64,000 bases of DNA from positions 91,384 through 155,383 of the forward strand of contig NZ_ATKM01000003.1 of NCBI RefSeq assembly GCF_000418555.1. The letters run 5' to 3'. Positions 1 through 8,371 of the stretch are shown in pieces; the stretch's first letter is position 1, and each line of letters opens with the position of its first letter. The notes beneath the pieces are model-generated. The model saw nothing but the letters and a program-made list of their open reading frames with translations. It was not told the origin of the DNA and ran no database searches. The translations under genes and the position numbers were made by a program. The DNA comes from Pseudomonas sp. P818. Its GTDB lineage: Bacteria > Pseudomonadota > Gammaproteobacteria > Pseudomonadales > Pseudomonadaceae.

Positions 1-135
1 GTCGCCAGCCTGATCGTGTGGAGCATCATCAAGGCGGTGATCGGCCTGCGCGTCAGCGAAGAAGAGGAATACGAGGGTGTGGATATCGCCGAGTGCGGTA
101 TGGAAGCCTACCCGGAGTTCACCGGCAAGAAGTAA
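1..135 (+). CDS. amtB: Ammonium transporter, C-terminal end (partial)
   Basis: Only the last 44 codons are present; the gene begins left of the window. The reading frame ends in a stretch with IIKAVIGLRVSEEEE followed by EGVDIAECG and a final FTGKK. This cytoplasmic tail (last membrane helix, then the acidic VSEEEEYEG segment) is typical of AmtB ammonium channels. AmtB conducts ammonia across the inner membrane and is gated by the PII protein GlnK. A clear intrinsic terminator follows. The link to yjbQ and sutA just downstream matches other Pseudomonas genomes. Confidence 0.85.
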   Translation, partial: VASLIVWSIIKAVIGLRVSEEEEYEGVDIAECGMEAYPEFTGKK

Positions 136-151
136 GCTTCGCCGGAATGAC

Positions 152-182
152 AAGGGCGCCTTTTGGCGCCCTTTGTTTTTTC
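152..182 (+). terminator. Intrinsic terminator after amtB
   Basis: A 9-bp stem (AAGGGCGCC / GGCGCCCTT) with a TTTT loop is followed by a T-rich run. It sits 17 bases after the amtB stop codon and before yjbQ, so it probably separates the two transcripts. Confidence 0.85.
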
Positions 183-233
183 TGACAGCACGCTAGAATG
201 CGCGCGCTGGAGCCATCGAGAGTGAGAAACGGC

Positions 234-659
234 ATGTGGCAGCAACGCATCATCAGCCTGCGTCCGCGTGAGCGTGGCTTTCATCTGGTGACCGAAGAGG
301 TGCTGGAGAAATTGCCGGAACTGGCGCAGATCCGCATGGGTCTGTTGCATCTGTGGCTGCAGCACACCTCGGCATCGCTGACGGTGAACGAGAACGCCGA
401 CCCCGCGGTTCGTCGCGATTTCGAGCGTTTTTTCAACCGTCTGGTGCCTCAGGGGGAGGCGGGCTACGAACACGATTACGAAGGGCCGGATGATCTGCCG
501 GCGCACTTCAAGGGCAGTTTGTTGGGCTTTCAACTGCAGCTGCCGATACAGGATGGACGCTTGGCGTTGGGCACCTGGCAGGGGATCTACCTGGGCGAGC
601 ATCGCGATCATGGCGGTGCTCGGCGAGTGGTGGCGACCCTGCACGGCGAGGTGATTTGA
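234..659 (+). CDS. yjbQ: YjbQ family protein (UPF0047)
   Basis: A 141-residue protein resembling E. coli YjbQ over its whole length. The conserved LLQHTSAS-type segment appears as [13 protein letters not shown] (residues 42-54), followed by EHDYEG (79-84) and [16 protein letters not shown] (113-128). The histidines are expected to sit at the active site. The family is linked to thiamine-phosphate synthase side activity, but its cellular role is not settled. An upstream in-frame ATG at 198 exists; I chose 234 because the family starts with MWxQ and a GAGAGTGAG element lies just upstream. It stands alone between amtB and sutA. Confidence 0.85.
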   Translation: MWQQRIISLRPRERGFHLVTEEVLEKLPELAQIRMGLLHLWLQHTSASLTVNENADPAVRRDFERFFNRLVPQGEAGYEHDYEGPDDLPAHFKGSLLGFQLQLPIQDGRLALGTWQGIYLGEHRDHGGARRVVATLHGEVI

Positions 660-736
660 ATTTTTTCCGGTCGTACGGTGCACATCGTGCGGCTGGGCTA
701 TAACTAACCTGCTTTTCGCAAGTCATGAGGTTGAAC

Positions 737-1060
737 ATGAGCGACGAAGACCTGGAACAAGACGATCTGGAAGGGGCCGACGAGGACGATGGCGAGGAGC
801 TGGCTGCCGCCGATGACGGTGACAGCGGCGACGACGAAGGCGACGGCGAAGTCGTAGCCAGCGGCAAGAAGAGCAAGGCCAAGGCCGTCGAAGTCGACGA
901 GATGCCCAGCATCGAAGCCAAGCAAAAGGAGCGCGATGCCCTGGCTCGTGCCATGGAAGAGTTTCTCGCCCGTGGCGGCAAGGTGCAGGAGGTAGAACCC
1001 AACGTGGTCGCCGACCCACCCAAGAAGCCCGACAGCAAATACGGCAGCCGCCCCATCTGA
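737..1060 (+). CDS. sutA: SutA-like RNA polymerase-binding regulator
   Basis: A 107-residue, strongly acidic small protein. Its first half is almost entirely Asp/Glu/Gly/Ala and likely disordered. The C-terminal half has a helix, KQKERDALARAMEEFLARGG, then VQEVEPNVVADPPKKPDSKYGSRPI at the end. This composition and C-terminus match SutA of P. aeruginosa, which binds RNA polymerase and raises transcription of housekeeping genes during slow growth. I start at 737 (MSDEDLEQ) because GAGG lies 6 bases upstream; an in-frame ATG at 725 would add four residues and overlap that site. A terminator follows. Confidence 0.8.
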   Translation: MSDEDLEQDDLEGADEDDGEELAAADDGDSGDDEGDGEVVASGKKSKAKAVEVDEMPSIEAKQKERDALARAMEEFLARGGKVQEVEPNVVADPPKKPDSKYGSRPI

Positions 1061-1080
1061 GGACGACTCGCTGCAAGGAA

Positions 1081-1103
1081 CCCGCCCCAGTGGCGGGTTT
1101 TTT
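1081..1103 (+). terminator. Intrinsic terminator after sutA
   Basis: A CCCGCC/GGCGGG stem with a CCAGT loop is followed directly by six T. It lies 20 bases after the sutA stop. Confidence 0.85.
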
Positions 1104-1192
1104 GTTGCCCGTCATCCATGGCGACGATTCGTGCACACCGTCCGTGGCTCTTCGGCACCGGTGAGGTGGCCTGTGGTCGTACGCGCTTGGCA

Positions 1193-1231
1193 CCCCTCTC
1201 CCATTCATGGGAGAGGGGCCGGGGGAGAGGG
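1193..1231. repeat. Interspersed palindrome, CCCCTCTCCC family
   Basis: CCCCTCTCCC and GGGAGAGGGG face each other around ATTCAT, followed by CCGGGGGAGAGGG. The same unit recurs in this window near 23592-23697, 39116-39240 and 50062-50163, always between genes. The rest of 1104-1327 shows no gene. Confidence 0.7.
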
Positions 1232-1327
1232 CCGAAAAAACCACGCAAACCTGCCGGCTAGCGGTTGTGTCGTGAGTATCGACGCCTCGCGCGGCTTGTC
1301 CTCAGTAGCTCAGGACCTCTCTGCGGG

Positions 1328-2029
1328 TCAGCGCGCCCAGCTACCCAGCAACGCCGGCAGTTCGGCCAGGCTGGCGATCTGCGCATCCGGCGTGGTTTCG
1401 CCCTCCCAGACTCGACCTTGCGGGTTGAACCAGATCGCCCGCATGCCGGCAGCCTGAGCGCCGGCGATGTCGTCGCTGGGGTGGTCGCCGATATGCACGG
1501 CGCGCTCTGCTGCTACGCCGCCTGCGCGGCTTAGGGCTTCACGGAAGGGCTTCGGGTCGGGCTTGCCGATGCCCAGTTCCTCGGCGCACAGGGCGAACTG
1601 GAAATAGTCCGACAGGCCCAGGCGACGCACATCGGCATTGCCATTGGTGATCACGCCGAGCATGAAACGCTCGGCCAGGGCTTCCAGCGTCGGGTGCACT
1701 TCGGTGAACAGTTCGACCTGATGGCGCGCGCTCAGAAATACCTGGAAGCCGGCTTCGGCCAGTGTTTGCGCTTCGCCGTGCGGGTATCCTGCATCTTCCA
1801 GGGCGTGAAACAGAATGCGTCGACGCAGCTCGCTGAGGCGATGCTTGAGCATCGGTTCGGCTTCGAGCAGGCGGCTGCGCACGGCCCAGAGGTGCTCGAC
1901 CGGTACCGCGCCCAGACGCGGCGCGTGCAGGGCGAGCCAGTTGCGCAGGGCCGCCTCGGCGTCCTGCATGACCGGCGTGACGTCCCATAGCGTGTCGTCG
2001 AGGTCGAAGGTGATCAGTTCAATGCTCAT
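1328..2029 (-). CDS. HAD-superfamily hydrolase (HAD-IA, YigB-like)
   Basis: A 233-residue haloacid dehalogenase-type phosphatase. Motif I FDLDDT is at residues 8-13 (nucleophile Asp9), motif II is VITNGN, motif III is the lysine of IGKPDPKPF, and motif IV is [10 protein letters not shown] helical cap follows motif I, as in subclass IA. It overlaps the end of xerC by 4 bases (ATGA) and is surely co-transcribed with it. Pairing of xerC with a YigB-type HAD enzyme is also seen in enterobacteria, where YigB dephosphorylates FMN; FMN or another small phosphate ester is therefore a possible substrate, by inference only. Confidence 0.88.
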   Translation of the reverse strand: MSIELITFDLDDTLWDVTPVMQDAEAALRNWLALHAPRLGAVPVEHLWAVRSRLLEAEPMLKHRLSELRRRILFHALEDAGYPHGEAQTLAEAGFQVFLSARHQVELFTEVHPTLEALAERFMLGVITNGNADVRRLGLSDYFQFALCAEELGIGKPDPKPFREALSRAGGVAAERAVHIGDHPSDDIAGAQAAGMRAIWFNPQGRVWEGETTPDAQIASLAELPALLGSWAR

Positions 2030-2922
2030 TCGCTGCCGCCTTTGCGTTTGGCCCTGGGGTGGGCCTGGTCATAGACATTGGCCAGGTGCTGGAAGTCCAG
2101 GTGGGTATAGATCTGCGTGGTGGCGATGTCGGCGTGGCCGAGCAACTCCTGCACGGCGCGCAGATCCTGTGAGGACTCCAGCATATGACTGGCGAAGCTG
2201 TGGCGCAGCATGTGCGGATGCAGGTGCTGGCCCAGTTCGCGTACGCCGGCCTGGCGCACGCGCAGCTGTACTGCACGTGGCCCGAGGCGGCGGCCCTGCT
2301 GGCTGATGAATACCGCGCCATCGCTGGGGCCTGCCAGCTTGCGCAGGGGCAGCCATTGCTCCAGCGCCTGGCGTGCCATGCTGCCGACCGGCAGCTCGCG
2401 CACCTTGTTGCCCTTGCCGCGTACGCGCACCAGGCCGGCAGGCAGGTCCAGGCCATCGAGATCGAGCCCTACCAGTTCCGACAGGCGCAGCCCCGAGGAA
2501 TAGAAAAGCTCGAGCATGGCCTGGTCGCGGCGGGCGATGAAGTCGTCCTCCACCGCGCCGTCGAGCAGTTGTGCGCTGCGGTCGGCGTCCAGCGTGCGCG
2601 GCAGGCGGCGTTCGCGTTTCGGTGGGCTGAGGCCGGTGGCCGGGTCGTGACGGCACAGACCTTCACGCAACAGATACTGATAGAGGCCGCGGGTGGCCGA
2701 GAGCAGCCGCGCCAGGCTACGGCTGGACAGGCCCTGCTGATGCAGGCGGGCGACCAGGCGGCGCAGGTTGCGGGTATCCAGCTCGGCCCAGTCGCTCAGG
2801 CCTTCGGCTTCGCAGAACGCCAGCAGCTTGCCGAGGTCACGGCGATAGCCGTCGAGGGTATGCACCGACACCTGGCGCTCGCGGCGCAGGTGTTCGAGGT
2901 AGGCGTCGAGTCGATCGTGCAT
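2026..2922 (-). CDS. xerC: Tyrosine recombinase XerC
   Basis: A 298-residue site-specific recombinase that acts with XerD at dif to resolve chromosome dimers. The N-terminal SAM-like core-binding domain covers about residues 1-90. The catalytic domain carries Arg146 (SSGLRLSEL), Lys170 (VRGKGNKVR), His237 and Arg240 ([12 protein letters not shown]), His263 ([11 protein letters not shown]) and the nucleophile Tyr272 (QIYTHLD). All expected catalytic residues are present and the length is normal. It lies between DUF484 and the HAD gene, as in other gammaproteobacteria. Confidence 0.96.
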   Translation of the reverse strand: MHDRLDAYLEHLRRERQVSVHTLDGYRRDLGKLLAFCEAEGLSDWAELDTRNLRRLVARLHQQGLSSRSLARLLSATRGLYQYLLREGLCRHDPATGLSPPKRERRLPRTLDADRSAQLLDGAVEDDFIARRDQAMLELFYSSGLRLSELVGLDLDGLDLPAGLVRVRGKGNKVRELPVGSMARQALEQWLPLRKLAGPSDGAVFISQQGRRLGPRAVQLRVRQAGVRELGQHLHPHMLRHSFASHMLESSQDLRAVQELLGHADIATTQIYTHLDFQHLANVYDQAHPRAKRKGGSE

Positions 2923-2940
2923 CGATGCTCCCAGAGGTCA

Positions 2941-3012
2941 TGTAGGAGCGAATTCATTCGCGATCATGGCTGGCTCGGCGTCCACCCTATCGCGAATGAA
3001 TTCGCTCCTACA
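2941..3012. repeat. REP-like inverted repeat, perfect 24-bp arms
   Basis: Arms at 2941-2964 and 2989-3012 (TGTAGGAGCGAATTC... and its exact complement) flank a 24-base spacer between DUF484 and xerC. The GTAGGAGCGA start is shared with the element at 32157-32222. This is a typical Pseudomonas REP doublet and could form a cruciform or mRNA hairpin inside the operon. Confidence 0.85.
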
Positions 3013-3058
3013 AGGTCGGCCAGCCATGAAGCCCGCGTTCGATGGGGCAAGCGCTGCG

Positions 3059-3757
3059 TCAGCGTACCGAGCGCAGCGGTGTGGCGAAGCTGGGCAGCAC
3101 GCGCGCCAGGACTTCGGCGATATAGCCGAGGAACAGCGTGCCGAGCGAGCTCTTGTAATGCTGCGGATCGGCGCTACCGATGGCGAGAATGCCATGCAGC
3201 CCCTGATGGTTGAGGCTGACCACGGCGGCGGAACCGACTTGCGCCGCGTCGTCCTTGCCGAACAGGAACTCCAGCTCATGCGGGCGCAGCACGCCGCAGA
3301 TGGTCTTGCCACCGCTGAGCAGGCCGCCGACCTGTTGATGCGCCTCGGCCGAGCTGACCGAGCGACCCACCGGCAGCTTGTTGTCGCTGAACAGGATCAG
3401 GCCGACGAAGGGCACCTGGAATTCATGGCGCAGGCTGTCTTCGACCACGCCTACCACTTCCTCGAGGCTGCCGGCATCGAGCAGGTCGAGCACCAGGCGA
3501 CGGGTCTTGTCGAACAGGCGGTCATTGTCGCGGGCTACGTCCATCAACTGGCCAAGGCGGTGGCGCATCTCGATGTTGCGCTCGCGCAGCAGCTTGACCT
3601 GGCGTTCGACCAGCGACACGGCGTTGCCGGGCTGGTGCGGAATGCGCAGTTCGGGGATCAGTTCTTCATGGTCGATGAAGAACTCCGGGTGCAGGCGCAG
3701 ATAGGCTGCGACCGTTTCCGAATCGAGCGGTTTGGGCGAATCCTGCTGGTCGGTCAT
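3059..3757 (-). CDS. DUF484 family protein (GAF-like)
   Basis: A 232-residue cytoplasmic protein. It begins with the DUF484 signature [19 protein letters not shown], continues with a coiled segment ([23 protein letters not shown]) and ends in a GAF-like sensory fold. The ligand is unknown. The gene overlaps dapF by 4 bases and precedes xerC, an arrangement kept in many gammaproteobacteria. No catalytic residues are evident. The REP-like element lies between this gene and xerC. Confidence 0.88.
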   Translation of the reverse strand: MTDQQDSPKPLDSETVAAYLRLHPEFFIDHEELIPELRIPHQPGNAVSLVERQVKLLRERNIEMRHRLGQLMDVARDNDRLFDKTRRLVLDLLDAGSLEEVVGVVEDSLRHEFQVPFVGLILFSDNKLPVGRSVSSAEAHQQVGGLLSGGKTICGVLRPHELEFLFGKDDAAQVGSAAVVSLNHQGLHGILAIGSADPQHYKSSLGTLFLGYIAEVLARVLPSFATPLRSVR

Positions 3758-4584
3758 AGGCGAACCTGTCCTTCGTATACGCGGGCAGCGGGCCCGGTCA
3801 TCATAACCGGCTCACCTTCACCTGCCCATTCGATGGACAGTTTGCCGCCCGGCAGCTCCAGTTGCACGGGCGAATCCATCCAGCCCTGACGAATCGCCGC
3901 GACTGCAGCGGCGCAGGCGCCGGTGCCGCAGGCCTGGGTTTCGCCGGCGCCACGCTCCCATACGCGCAGGCGCGCATGCTTGCGGTCGAGCACCTGGAGG
4001 AAACCGACGTTGACCCGCTGCGGAAAGCGCGGGTGATGCTCCAGCTTTGGCCCGAGCGTATGCACCGGCGCGCTGTCGACGTTGTCGACACGCAGCACGG
4101 CGTGTGGGTTGCCCATCGACAGTGCGGCCAGCTCGACGCTCTGGCCGTCGACCTCGACGCGATAGCTGAGCGCGGCCTGTTCGGCCTGGAACGGCACCTG
4201 TTCCGGCTGTAGACGCGGTGCACCCATGTTGACGCAGACCTGGCCGTCGTTCTGCACGCGCAGCTCGATCACGCCGCTCTTGGTCTCGACGCGAATCACC
4301 TTCTTGGTGGTCAGGCGCTTGTCCAGCACGAAGCGGGCGAAGCAGCGTGCGCCGTTGCCGCACTGCTCCACTTCCGAGCCGTCGGCGTTGAAGATGCGGT
4401 AGCGAAAGTCGACATCCGGGTGGCTCGGCGGCTCGACGATCAGCAACTGATCGAAACCGACGCCGGTATGGCGATCGCCCCATTGCTTGGCGTGCTTGGG
4501 CTGCACGTGGGCATGCTGACTGATCAGGTCGAGGACCATGAAGTCATTGCCCAGGCCGTGCATCTTGGTAAAGCGCAATAGCAT
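3754..4584 (-). CDS. dapF: Diaminopimelate epimerase
   Basis: A 276-residue PLP-independent epimerase that converts LL- to meso-diaminopimelate for lysine and peptidoglycan. The two catalytic cysteines are visible: Cys75 in [12 protein letters not shown] and Cys219 in [11 protein letters not shown]. The start at 4584 gives [15 protein letters not shown], the family N-terminus. The gene is 10 bases downstream of lysA and overlaps DUF484, so lysA-dapF-DUF484-xerC-HAD reads as one operon. Confidence 0.96.
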   Translation of the reverse strand: MLLRFTKMHGLGNDFMVLDLISQHAHVQPKHAKQWGDRHTGVGFDQLLIVEPPSHPDVDFRYRIFNADGSEVEQCGNGARCFARFVLDKRLTTKKVIRVETKSGVIELRVQNDGQVCVNMGAPRLQPEQVPFQAEQAALSYRVEVDGQSVELAALSMGNPHAVLRVDNVDSAPVHTLGPKLEHHPRFPQRVNVGFLQVLDRKHARLRVWERGAGETQACGTGACAAAVAAIRQGWMDSPVQLELPGGKLSIEWAGEGEPVMMTGPAARVYEGQVRL

Positions 4585-4594
4585 GGCTTTACCC

Positions 4595-5842
4595 TCAGTC
4601 TGGCAGCAGGCTTTCGCCGGCGTAGAGCTCTTGGACGGTCTCGCGGCGACGCACCTCGAAGGCCTGTTCGCCGTCCACCAGCACCTCGGCGGCACGGCCG
4701 CGGGTGTTGTAGTTGGAGCTCATGACGAAACCGTAGGCACCGGCCGAACGCACGGCCAGCAGGTCGCCTTCTTCCAGCACCAGATGACGGTCCTTGGCCA
4801 GGAAGTCGCCGGTCTCGCAGATCGGCCCGACCAGGTCGTAGTTGCGCGCTTCGCCGTCACGCGGCTGTACCGGCGACACGTCCATCCAGGCCTGGTACAG
4901 CGCCGGGCGGATCAGGTCGTTCATCGCCGCGTCGACGATGGCGAAGTCCTTGTGCTCGGTGTGCTTGAGGTATTCCACCTGGGTCAGCAACACGCCGGCG
5001 TTGGCGACGATGAAGCGGCCCGGCTCGAACACCAGTGACAGGTCGCGACCGGCCAGGCGCTTGCGCACGGCAGCGATGTAGTCGCCGGCCAGCGGCGGTT
5101 GTTCGTCGCGGTACTGCACCCCAAGGCCGCCGCCCAGGTCCAGATGCTTGATGGTGATACCGCGCGCGGCCAGCTTGTCGACCAGCAGCAGCAGGCGATC
5201 CAGGGCATCGAGGAAGGGTTCGAGGGTGGTCAGCTGCGAGCCGATATGGCAGTCGACGCCAATCACTTCCAGGTTCGGCAGCTCGGCAGCGCGGGCATAG
5301 ACCGCCTCGGCCTGCTCGATATCGATGCCGAACTTGTTTTCCTTGAGGCCGGTGGAAATGTACGGGTGGGTGCCGGCGTCCACGTCCGGGTTGACCCGCA
5401 GCGATACCGGCGCCTTGACGCCCAGTTCGGCGGCGACCTTCTGCAGGCGCTCCAGCTCGACACTGGATTCGACGTTGAAGCAGTGCACGCCGACTTCCAG
5501 GGCGCGGCGCATGTCATCGCGGCTCTTGCCGACACCGGAGAAGACGATACGGCTCGGCTCGCCACCGGCGGCCAGCACGCGCTCCAGCTCACCGCTGGAA
5601 ACGATGTCGAAGCCGGCACCGAGGCGCGCCAGGACGTTCAGCACACCGATGTTGGAGTTGGCCTTGACCGCGAAGCAGACCAGGTGCGGCATGCCGGCCA
5701 GGGCATCGGCATAGGCGCGGTACTGCCCCTCGATATGGGCGCGGGAATAGACGTAGGTGGGCGTGCCGAAGCGCTGGGCCAGCGCGGACAAGGCAACGCC
5801 TTCCGCGAACAGCTCACCGTCGCGGTAGTTGAAGGCTTCCAT
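4595..5842 (-). CDS. lysA: Diaminopimelate decarboxylase
   Basis: A 415-residue PLP enzyme of alanine-racemase fold type III that makes L-lysine from meso-diaminopimelate. PLP-binding Lys60 lies in [27 protein letters not shown] and the intersubunit Cys of GPICETGDF are all present, and the length is typical. It lies 13 bases after the small lipoprotein gene lppL, as in P. aeruginosa, and starts the lysine segment of the operon. Confidence 0.96.
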   Translation of the reverse strand: MEAFNYRDGELFAEGVALSALAQRFGTPTYVYSRAHIEGQYRAYADALAGMPHLVCFAVKANSNIGVLNVLARLGAGFDIVSSGELERVLAAGGEPSRIVFSGVGKSRDDMRRALEVGVHCFNVESSVELERLQKVAAELGVKAPVSLRVNPDVDAGTHPYISTGLKENKFGIDIEQAEAVYARAAELPNLEVIGVDCHIGSQLTTLEPFLDALDRLLLLVDKLAARGITIKHLDLGGGLGVQYRDEQPPLAGDYIAAVRKRLAGRDLSLVFEPGRFIVANAGVLLTQVEYLKHTEHKDFAIVDAAMNDLIRPALYQAWMDVSPVQPRDGEARNYDLVGPICETGDFLAKDRHLVLEEGDLLAVRSAGAYGFVMSSNYNTRGRAAEVLVDGEQAFEVRRRETVQELYAGESLLPD

Positions 5843-5855
5843 GGGGCAGCTCCTG

Positions 5856-5981
5856 TCAGAGTTCGAAACGGTCTCGGCTGTTGCCGGCGTTGTCGTCGCC
5901 CGGCAGGTACAGCGGGCCTTTCTGACCGCAGCCAGCCAGCAGGCAAACGGCGGCGAGGAGCGCGAGGGTCAGTCGCTTCAT
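5856..5981 (-). CDS. lppL: Small lipoprotein LppL
   Basis: A 41-residue lipoprotein. Lys2-Arg3, a hydrophobic stretch and the lipobox LLAGC (Cys18) form a type II signal; the mature part starts CGQKGPLYLP. The QKGPLYLP motif is the hallmark of the LptM/LppL (YifL) family. In E. coli LptM helps assemble the LPS translocon LptD-LptE; the same role here is inference. The start at 5981 gives MKRLTLALL. It is the first gene of the lysA operon. Confidence 0.88.
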   Translation of the reverse strand: MKRLTLALLAAVCLLAGCGQKGPLYLPGDDNAGNSRDRFEL

Positions 5982-6161
5982 GGGGCAGTCCTTGAAAAAA
6001 GCGTGAATTGCGCCGGAGTATACCGACCCCCTGCCACCTTGCCTATGCGCCCGGCGCCCGCCTGGCGGGGCGCCGGCTCGATTGGTGTGCGTATCTGGCG
6101 TGCATGTCGGAGGCATTCGCGCCTGCCTGGGTTAGCATGCGGCGAGTGACAAGGAGCCTCG

Positions 6162-7199
6162 ATGGACAATCCCACGATTCTGGCCGGCTCGGTCTCGGTG
6201 GCTTATCTGCAGGGTCTGGTCGAATACCTGCAGCGCCAGGGGGTAGCCCCCGATGCGCTGCTCGCCCATGCCCAACTGAGCCCTGAAGTCCTCAGTCAGC
6301 GCGATCAGCGCATCGCTGCCAGTGCCTATCTGACATTGCTCGGCGAGGGTGTGCGCCTGACCGGCGATCAGTACCTGGGCCTGCACCTGGGGGAGTCGGT
6401 ACGGCCGGGCTATTACGGCGTGCTCGGCTACCTGATCATGAGCTGCGCCACCCTGGCTGACGCGCTGCACCGCCAGGCGCGTTACGCCTCGCTGGTTGGC
6501 AACCTGGGCCTGGTGGTGCTCGAAGACGAGCCCGTCCGGCCTGGTTGTGAGCCGCTGGTTGCCCATAGCTGGCAGCCGTTGCTGGCGCAGCAGCAGCGAC
6601 AGCTGAGCGAGGAAACCCTGGCCGGCTGGGTCAGTTTCGGGCGCTGGATCAGTGGCCTGGACATCGCGCCGACCGAGGTGCGCTTCCAGCATCCTGCGCC
6701 GGCCGATACCTCGGAGCACGCGCGCATCTTTCGCTGCCCGGTGCTGTTCGACCAGCCAGACAATGCCCTGATCTTCCCCAGGCGTTTGCTGGCGGTGCCC
6801 TTGAACCAGGCCGATGCGCAGGTGCGTGGCATGCTCGATGCCTATGCCGATCGCCTGCTGGTCGAGCTCAATCGGGGTAACAGCGTGCTGGATCGCGCGC
6901 GCCTGGAGTTGGCGCGCCAGCTACCCGAGCAGGGGCCGGACCTGGAGGCCATAGCTGCTGCCCTGGCGCTGAGCCCGCGGACCTTGCAACGGCGTCTGCG
7001 CGAGGGTGGCCTGTCATTCAGTCAGCTGGTCGATGAAACGCGCCAGCAGCTGGCGCTGCACTACTTGCGCGACCCGGCGCTGGAGCTGGCGGAAATCGCC
7101 TTTCTGGTCGGCTTCAGCGAGCCAGGCTCGCTGGCGCGTGCATTTCGTCGCTGGACGGGAACGAGTCCGGGCGAGTACCGTCGCCACCTTTGCGCCTAG
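6162..7199 (+). CDS. AraC-family transcriptional regulator
   Basis: A 345-residue regulator with an N-terminal Arabinose_bd-type ligand domain (about 1-210) and a C-terminal double helix-turn-helix. The latter is seen in DLEAIAAALALSPRTLQRRLREGG, where the first helix-turn-helix sits, and in LAEIAFLVGFSEPGSLARAFRRWTG for the second. AAGGAG lies 7-8 bases before the ATG. It resembles OruR/ArgR-like regulators with this N-terminus; the ligand is unknown. In the gene order I know from P. aeruginosa, lppL is next to cyaY, so this gene looks like a lineage-specific insertion. No obvious target operon lies beside it. Confidence 0.88.
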   Translation: MDNPTILAGSVSVAYLQGLVEYLQRQGVAPDALLAHAQLSPEVLSQRDQRIAASAYLTLLGEGVRLTGDQYLGLHLGESVRPGYYGVLGYLIMSCATLADALHRQARYASLVGNLGLVVLEDEPVRPGCEPLVAHSWQPLLAQQQRQLSEETLAGWVSFGRWISGLDIAPTEVRFQHPAPADTSEHARIFRCPVLFDQPDNALIFPRRLLAVPLNQADAQVRGMLDAYADRLLVELNRGNSVLDRARLELARQLPEQGPDLEAIAAALALSPRTLQRRLREGGLSFSQLVDETRQQLALHYLRDPALELAEIAFLVGFSEPGSLARAFRRWTGTSPGEYRRHLCA

Positions 7200-7268
7200 G
7201 CCGACTATTCTGGCCTGACGTTTACCGCTAATTTTCTTGCAGTCGCTGCATCTAGTGAGGACACCCCG

Positions 7269-7601
7269 ATGAGCCTGAGCGAAGCCCGCTTTCACGACCT
7301 GGTCGATGCCACCCAGCAGGCGGTGGAGGACATCTTCGACGACAGCGGTCTGGACGTCGATCTGGAGAACAGCGCCGGTGTGCTGACGGTGCGTTTCGAC
7401 AACGGTAGCCAGCTGATCTTCAGTCGTCAGGAGCCGATTCGTCAGCTGTGGTTGGCGGCACGCTCCGGCGGCTACCACTTCGACTACGACGAGGCTGAAG
7501 AGCGTTGGATCTGCGATACCAGCGACGAGCAGTTGGGCGAGATGCTGGTGCGCATCACCCTCGAGCAGTGTGGTGCTGAACTGGAGTTCGATGAGCTCTG
7601 A
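7269..7601 (+). CDS. cyaY: Frataxin-like iron-binding protein CyaY
   Basis: A 110-residue protein that matches bacterial frataxin throughout. It regulates iron-sulphur cluster assembly by IscS and binds iron with the acidic first helix (FHDLVDATQQAVEDIFDD). The beta-sheet motif DNGSQLIFSRQEPIRQLWLAARSGGYHF is also present. An 11-base overlap with the downstream DUF1289 gene suggests translational coupling. It lies opposite to the lysA-lppL operon. Confidence 0.93.
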   Translation: MSLSEARFHDLVDATQQAVEDIFDDSGLDVDLENSAGVLTVRFDNGSQLIFSRQEPIRQLWLAARSGGYHFDYDEAEERWICDTSDEQLGEMLVRITLEQCGAELEFDEL

Positions 7602-7788
7602 GCCGGACGAGGCGCCGCTGGCCTCGCCATGCCGGCGCCAGTGCTGCCTGGACGAGCATGAGCAGTGCCTGGGTTGCGGCCGCACCCTGCAGGAAATTCT
7701 CGACTGGGGCGCTGCTGATAACGCGCGCCGCCGCATGATCTGCCAGGCAGCCGAGCAGCGTTTGCGTGAGCGCCGGCAGGACCACTGA
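7591..7788 (+). CDS. DUF1289 domain protein
   Basis: A 65-residue cysteine-rich protein. SPCRRQCCLDEHEQCLGCGRTLQEILDW contains the four-cysteine pattern of DUF1289, expected to bind a metal or Fe-S cluster; its function is not known. The start at 7591 overlaps cyaY by 11 bases. The overlap with frataxin hints at a role in iron or Fe-S metabolism, which is inference. A terminator follows. Confidence 0.82.
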   Translation: MSSEPDEAPLASPCRRQCCLDEHEQCLGCGRTLQEILDWGAADNARRRMICQAAEQRLRERRQDH

Positions 7789-7845
7789 CAGGCAGCCTTG
7801 TTTATTTGTCCGGCTGTGTTAGGGTCGGTAGGACATTCAGCTGAA

Positions 7846-7876
7846 CCCCGCCTTCGGGCGGGGTTTTGCTTTTTTA
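7846..7876 (+). terminator. Intrinsic terminator upstream of rnk
   Basis: A CCCCGCC/GGCGGGG stem with a short TTCG loop is followed by TTTTGCTTTTTTA. It ends the cyaY-DUF1289 transcript. It lies only about 30 bases before the rnk start, so it could also act in an rnk leader if transcription starts upstream. Confidence 0.8.
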
Positions 7877-7905
7877 TGGCTTACGCAAGGAGACCGCCCG
7901 GCATC

Positions 7906-8313
7906 ATGAACAGCGCACCTACCATCACCATTACCCGCCTCGATCTGCAGCGTCTGGAGCGCCTGCTCGACAGTCTGGACGAGTTCGGACCCGGCGCAGA
8001 GGCGCTGCAGGCCGAGTTGGATCGTGCCGAAGTGGTGGGGCACGACGAAGTGCCGGCCGGTGTGGTGACCATGAATTCGCGCGTGCATTGCCGCGAAGAG
8101 AGCAGCGGCAAGGACTATCACCTGACCCTGGTCTACCCGCAGGACGCCGGTGGCGAAGGCAAGGTCAGCATTCTCGCGCCCGTTGGCAGCGCTCTGCTCG
8201 GGCTGTCCGTCGGTCAGCACATCGACTGGCCGGTACCGGGCGGCAAGCAGCTCAAACTGACCCTGTTGGCGGTCGAATACCAGCCGGAAGCGGCAGGCGA
8301 ATACGACCGCTGA
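7906..8313 (+). CDS. rnk: Nucleoside diphosphate kinase regulator Rnk
   Basis: A 135-residue protein of the GreA/Rnk family. The N-terminus ITITRLDLQRLERLLDSL is the short Rnk coiled coil, and the C-terminal FKBP-like domain has LGLSVGQHIDWPVPGGK and ends LTLLAVEYQPEAAG. Rnk binds RNA polymerase through the secondary channel region and was named for its effect on nucleoside diphosphate kinase and alginate in Pseudomonas. The start at 7906 fits the family; a start at 7798 would run back through the terminator hairpin. The neighbour is cyaA on the other strand. Confidence 0.9.
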   Translation: MNSAPTITITRLDLQRLERLLDSLDEFGPGAEALQAELDRAEVVGHDEVPAGVVTMNSRVHCREESSGKDYHLTLVYPQDAGGEGKVSILAPVGSALLGLSVGQHIDWPVPGGKQLKLTLLAVEYQPEAAGEYDR

Positions 8314-8371
8314 TCGGCTCTGCGCCCATCCTGCCGACGCGGTTATTTGCAGCCTGAGGACTCGCTATGCT

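Noticed and set aside
1131..1457. Small plus-strand frame between sutA and the HAD gene
   Set aside because: It runs through the palindromic repeat and into the antisense of the HAD gene.
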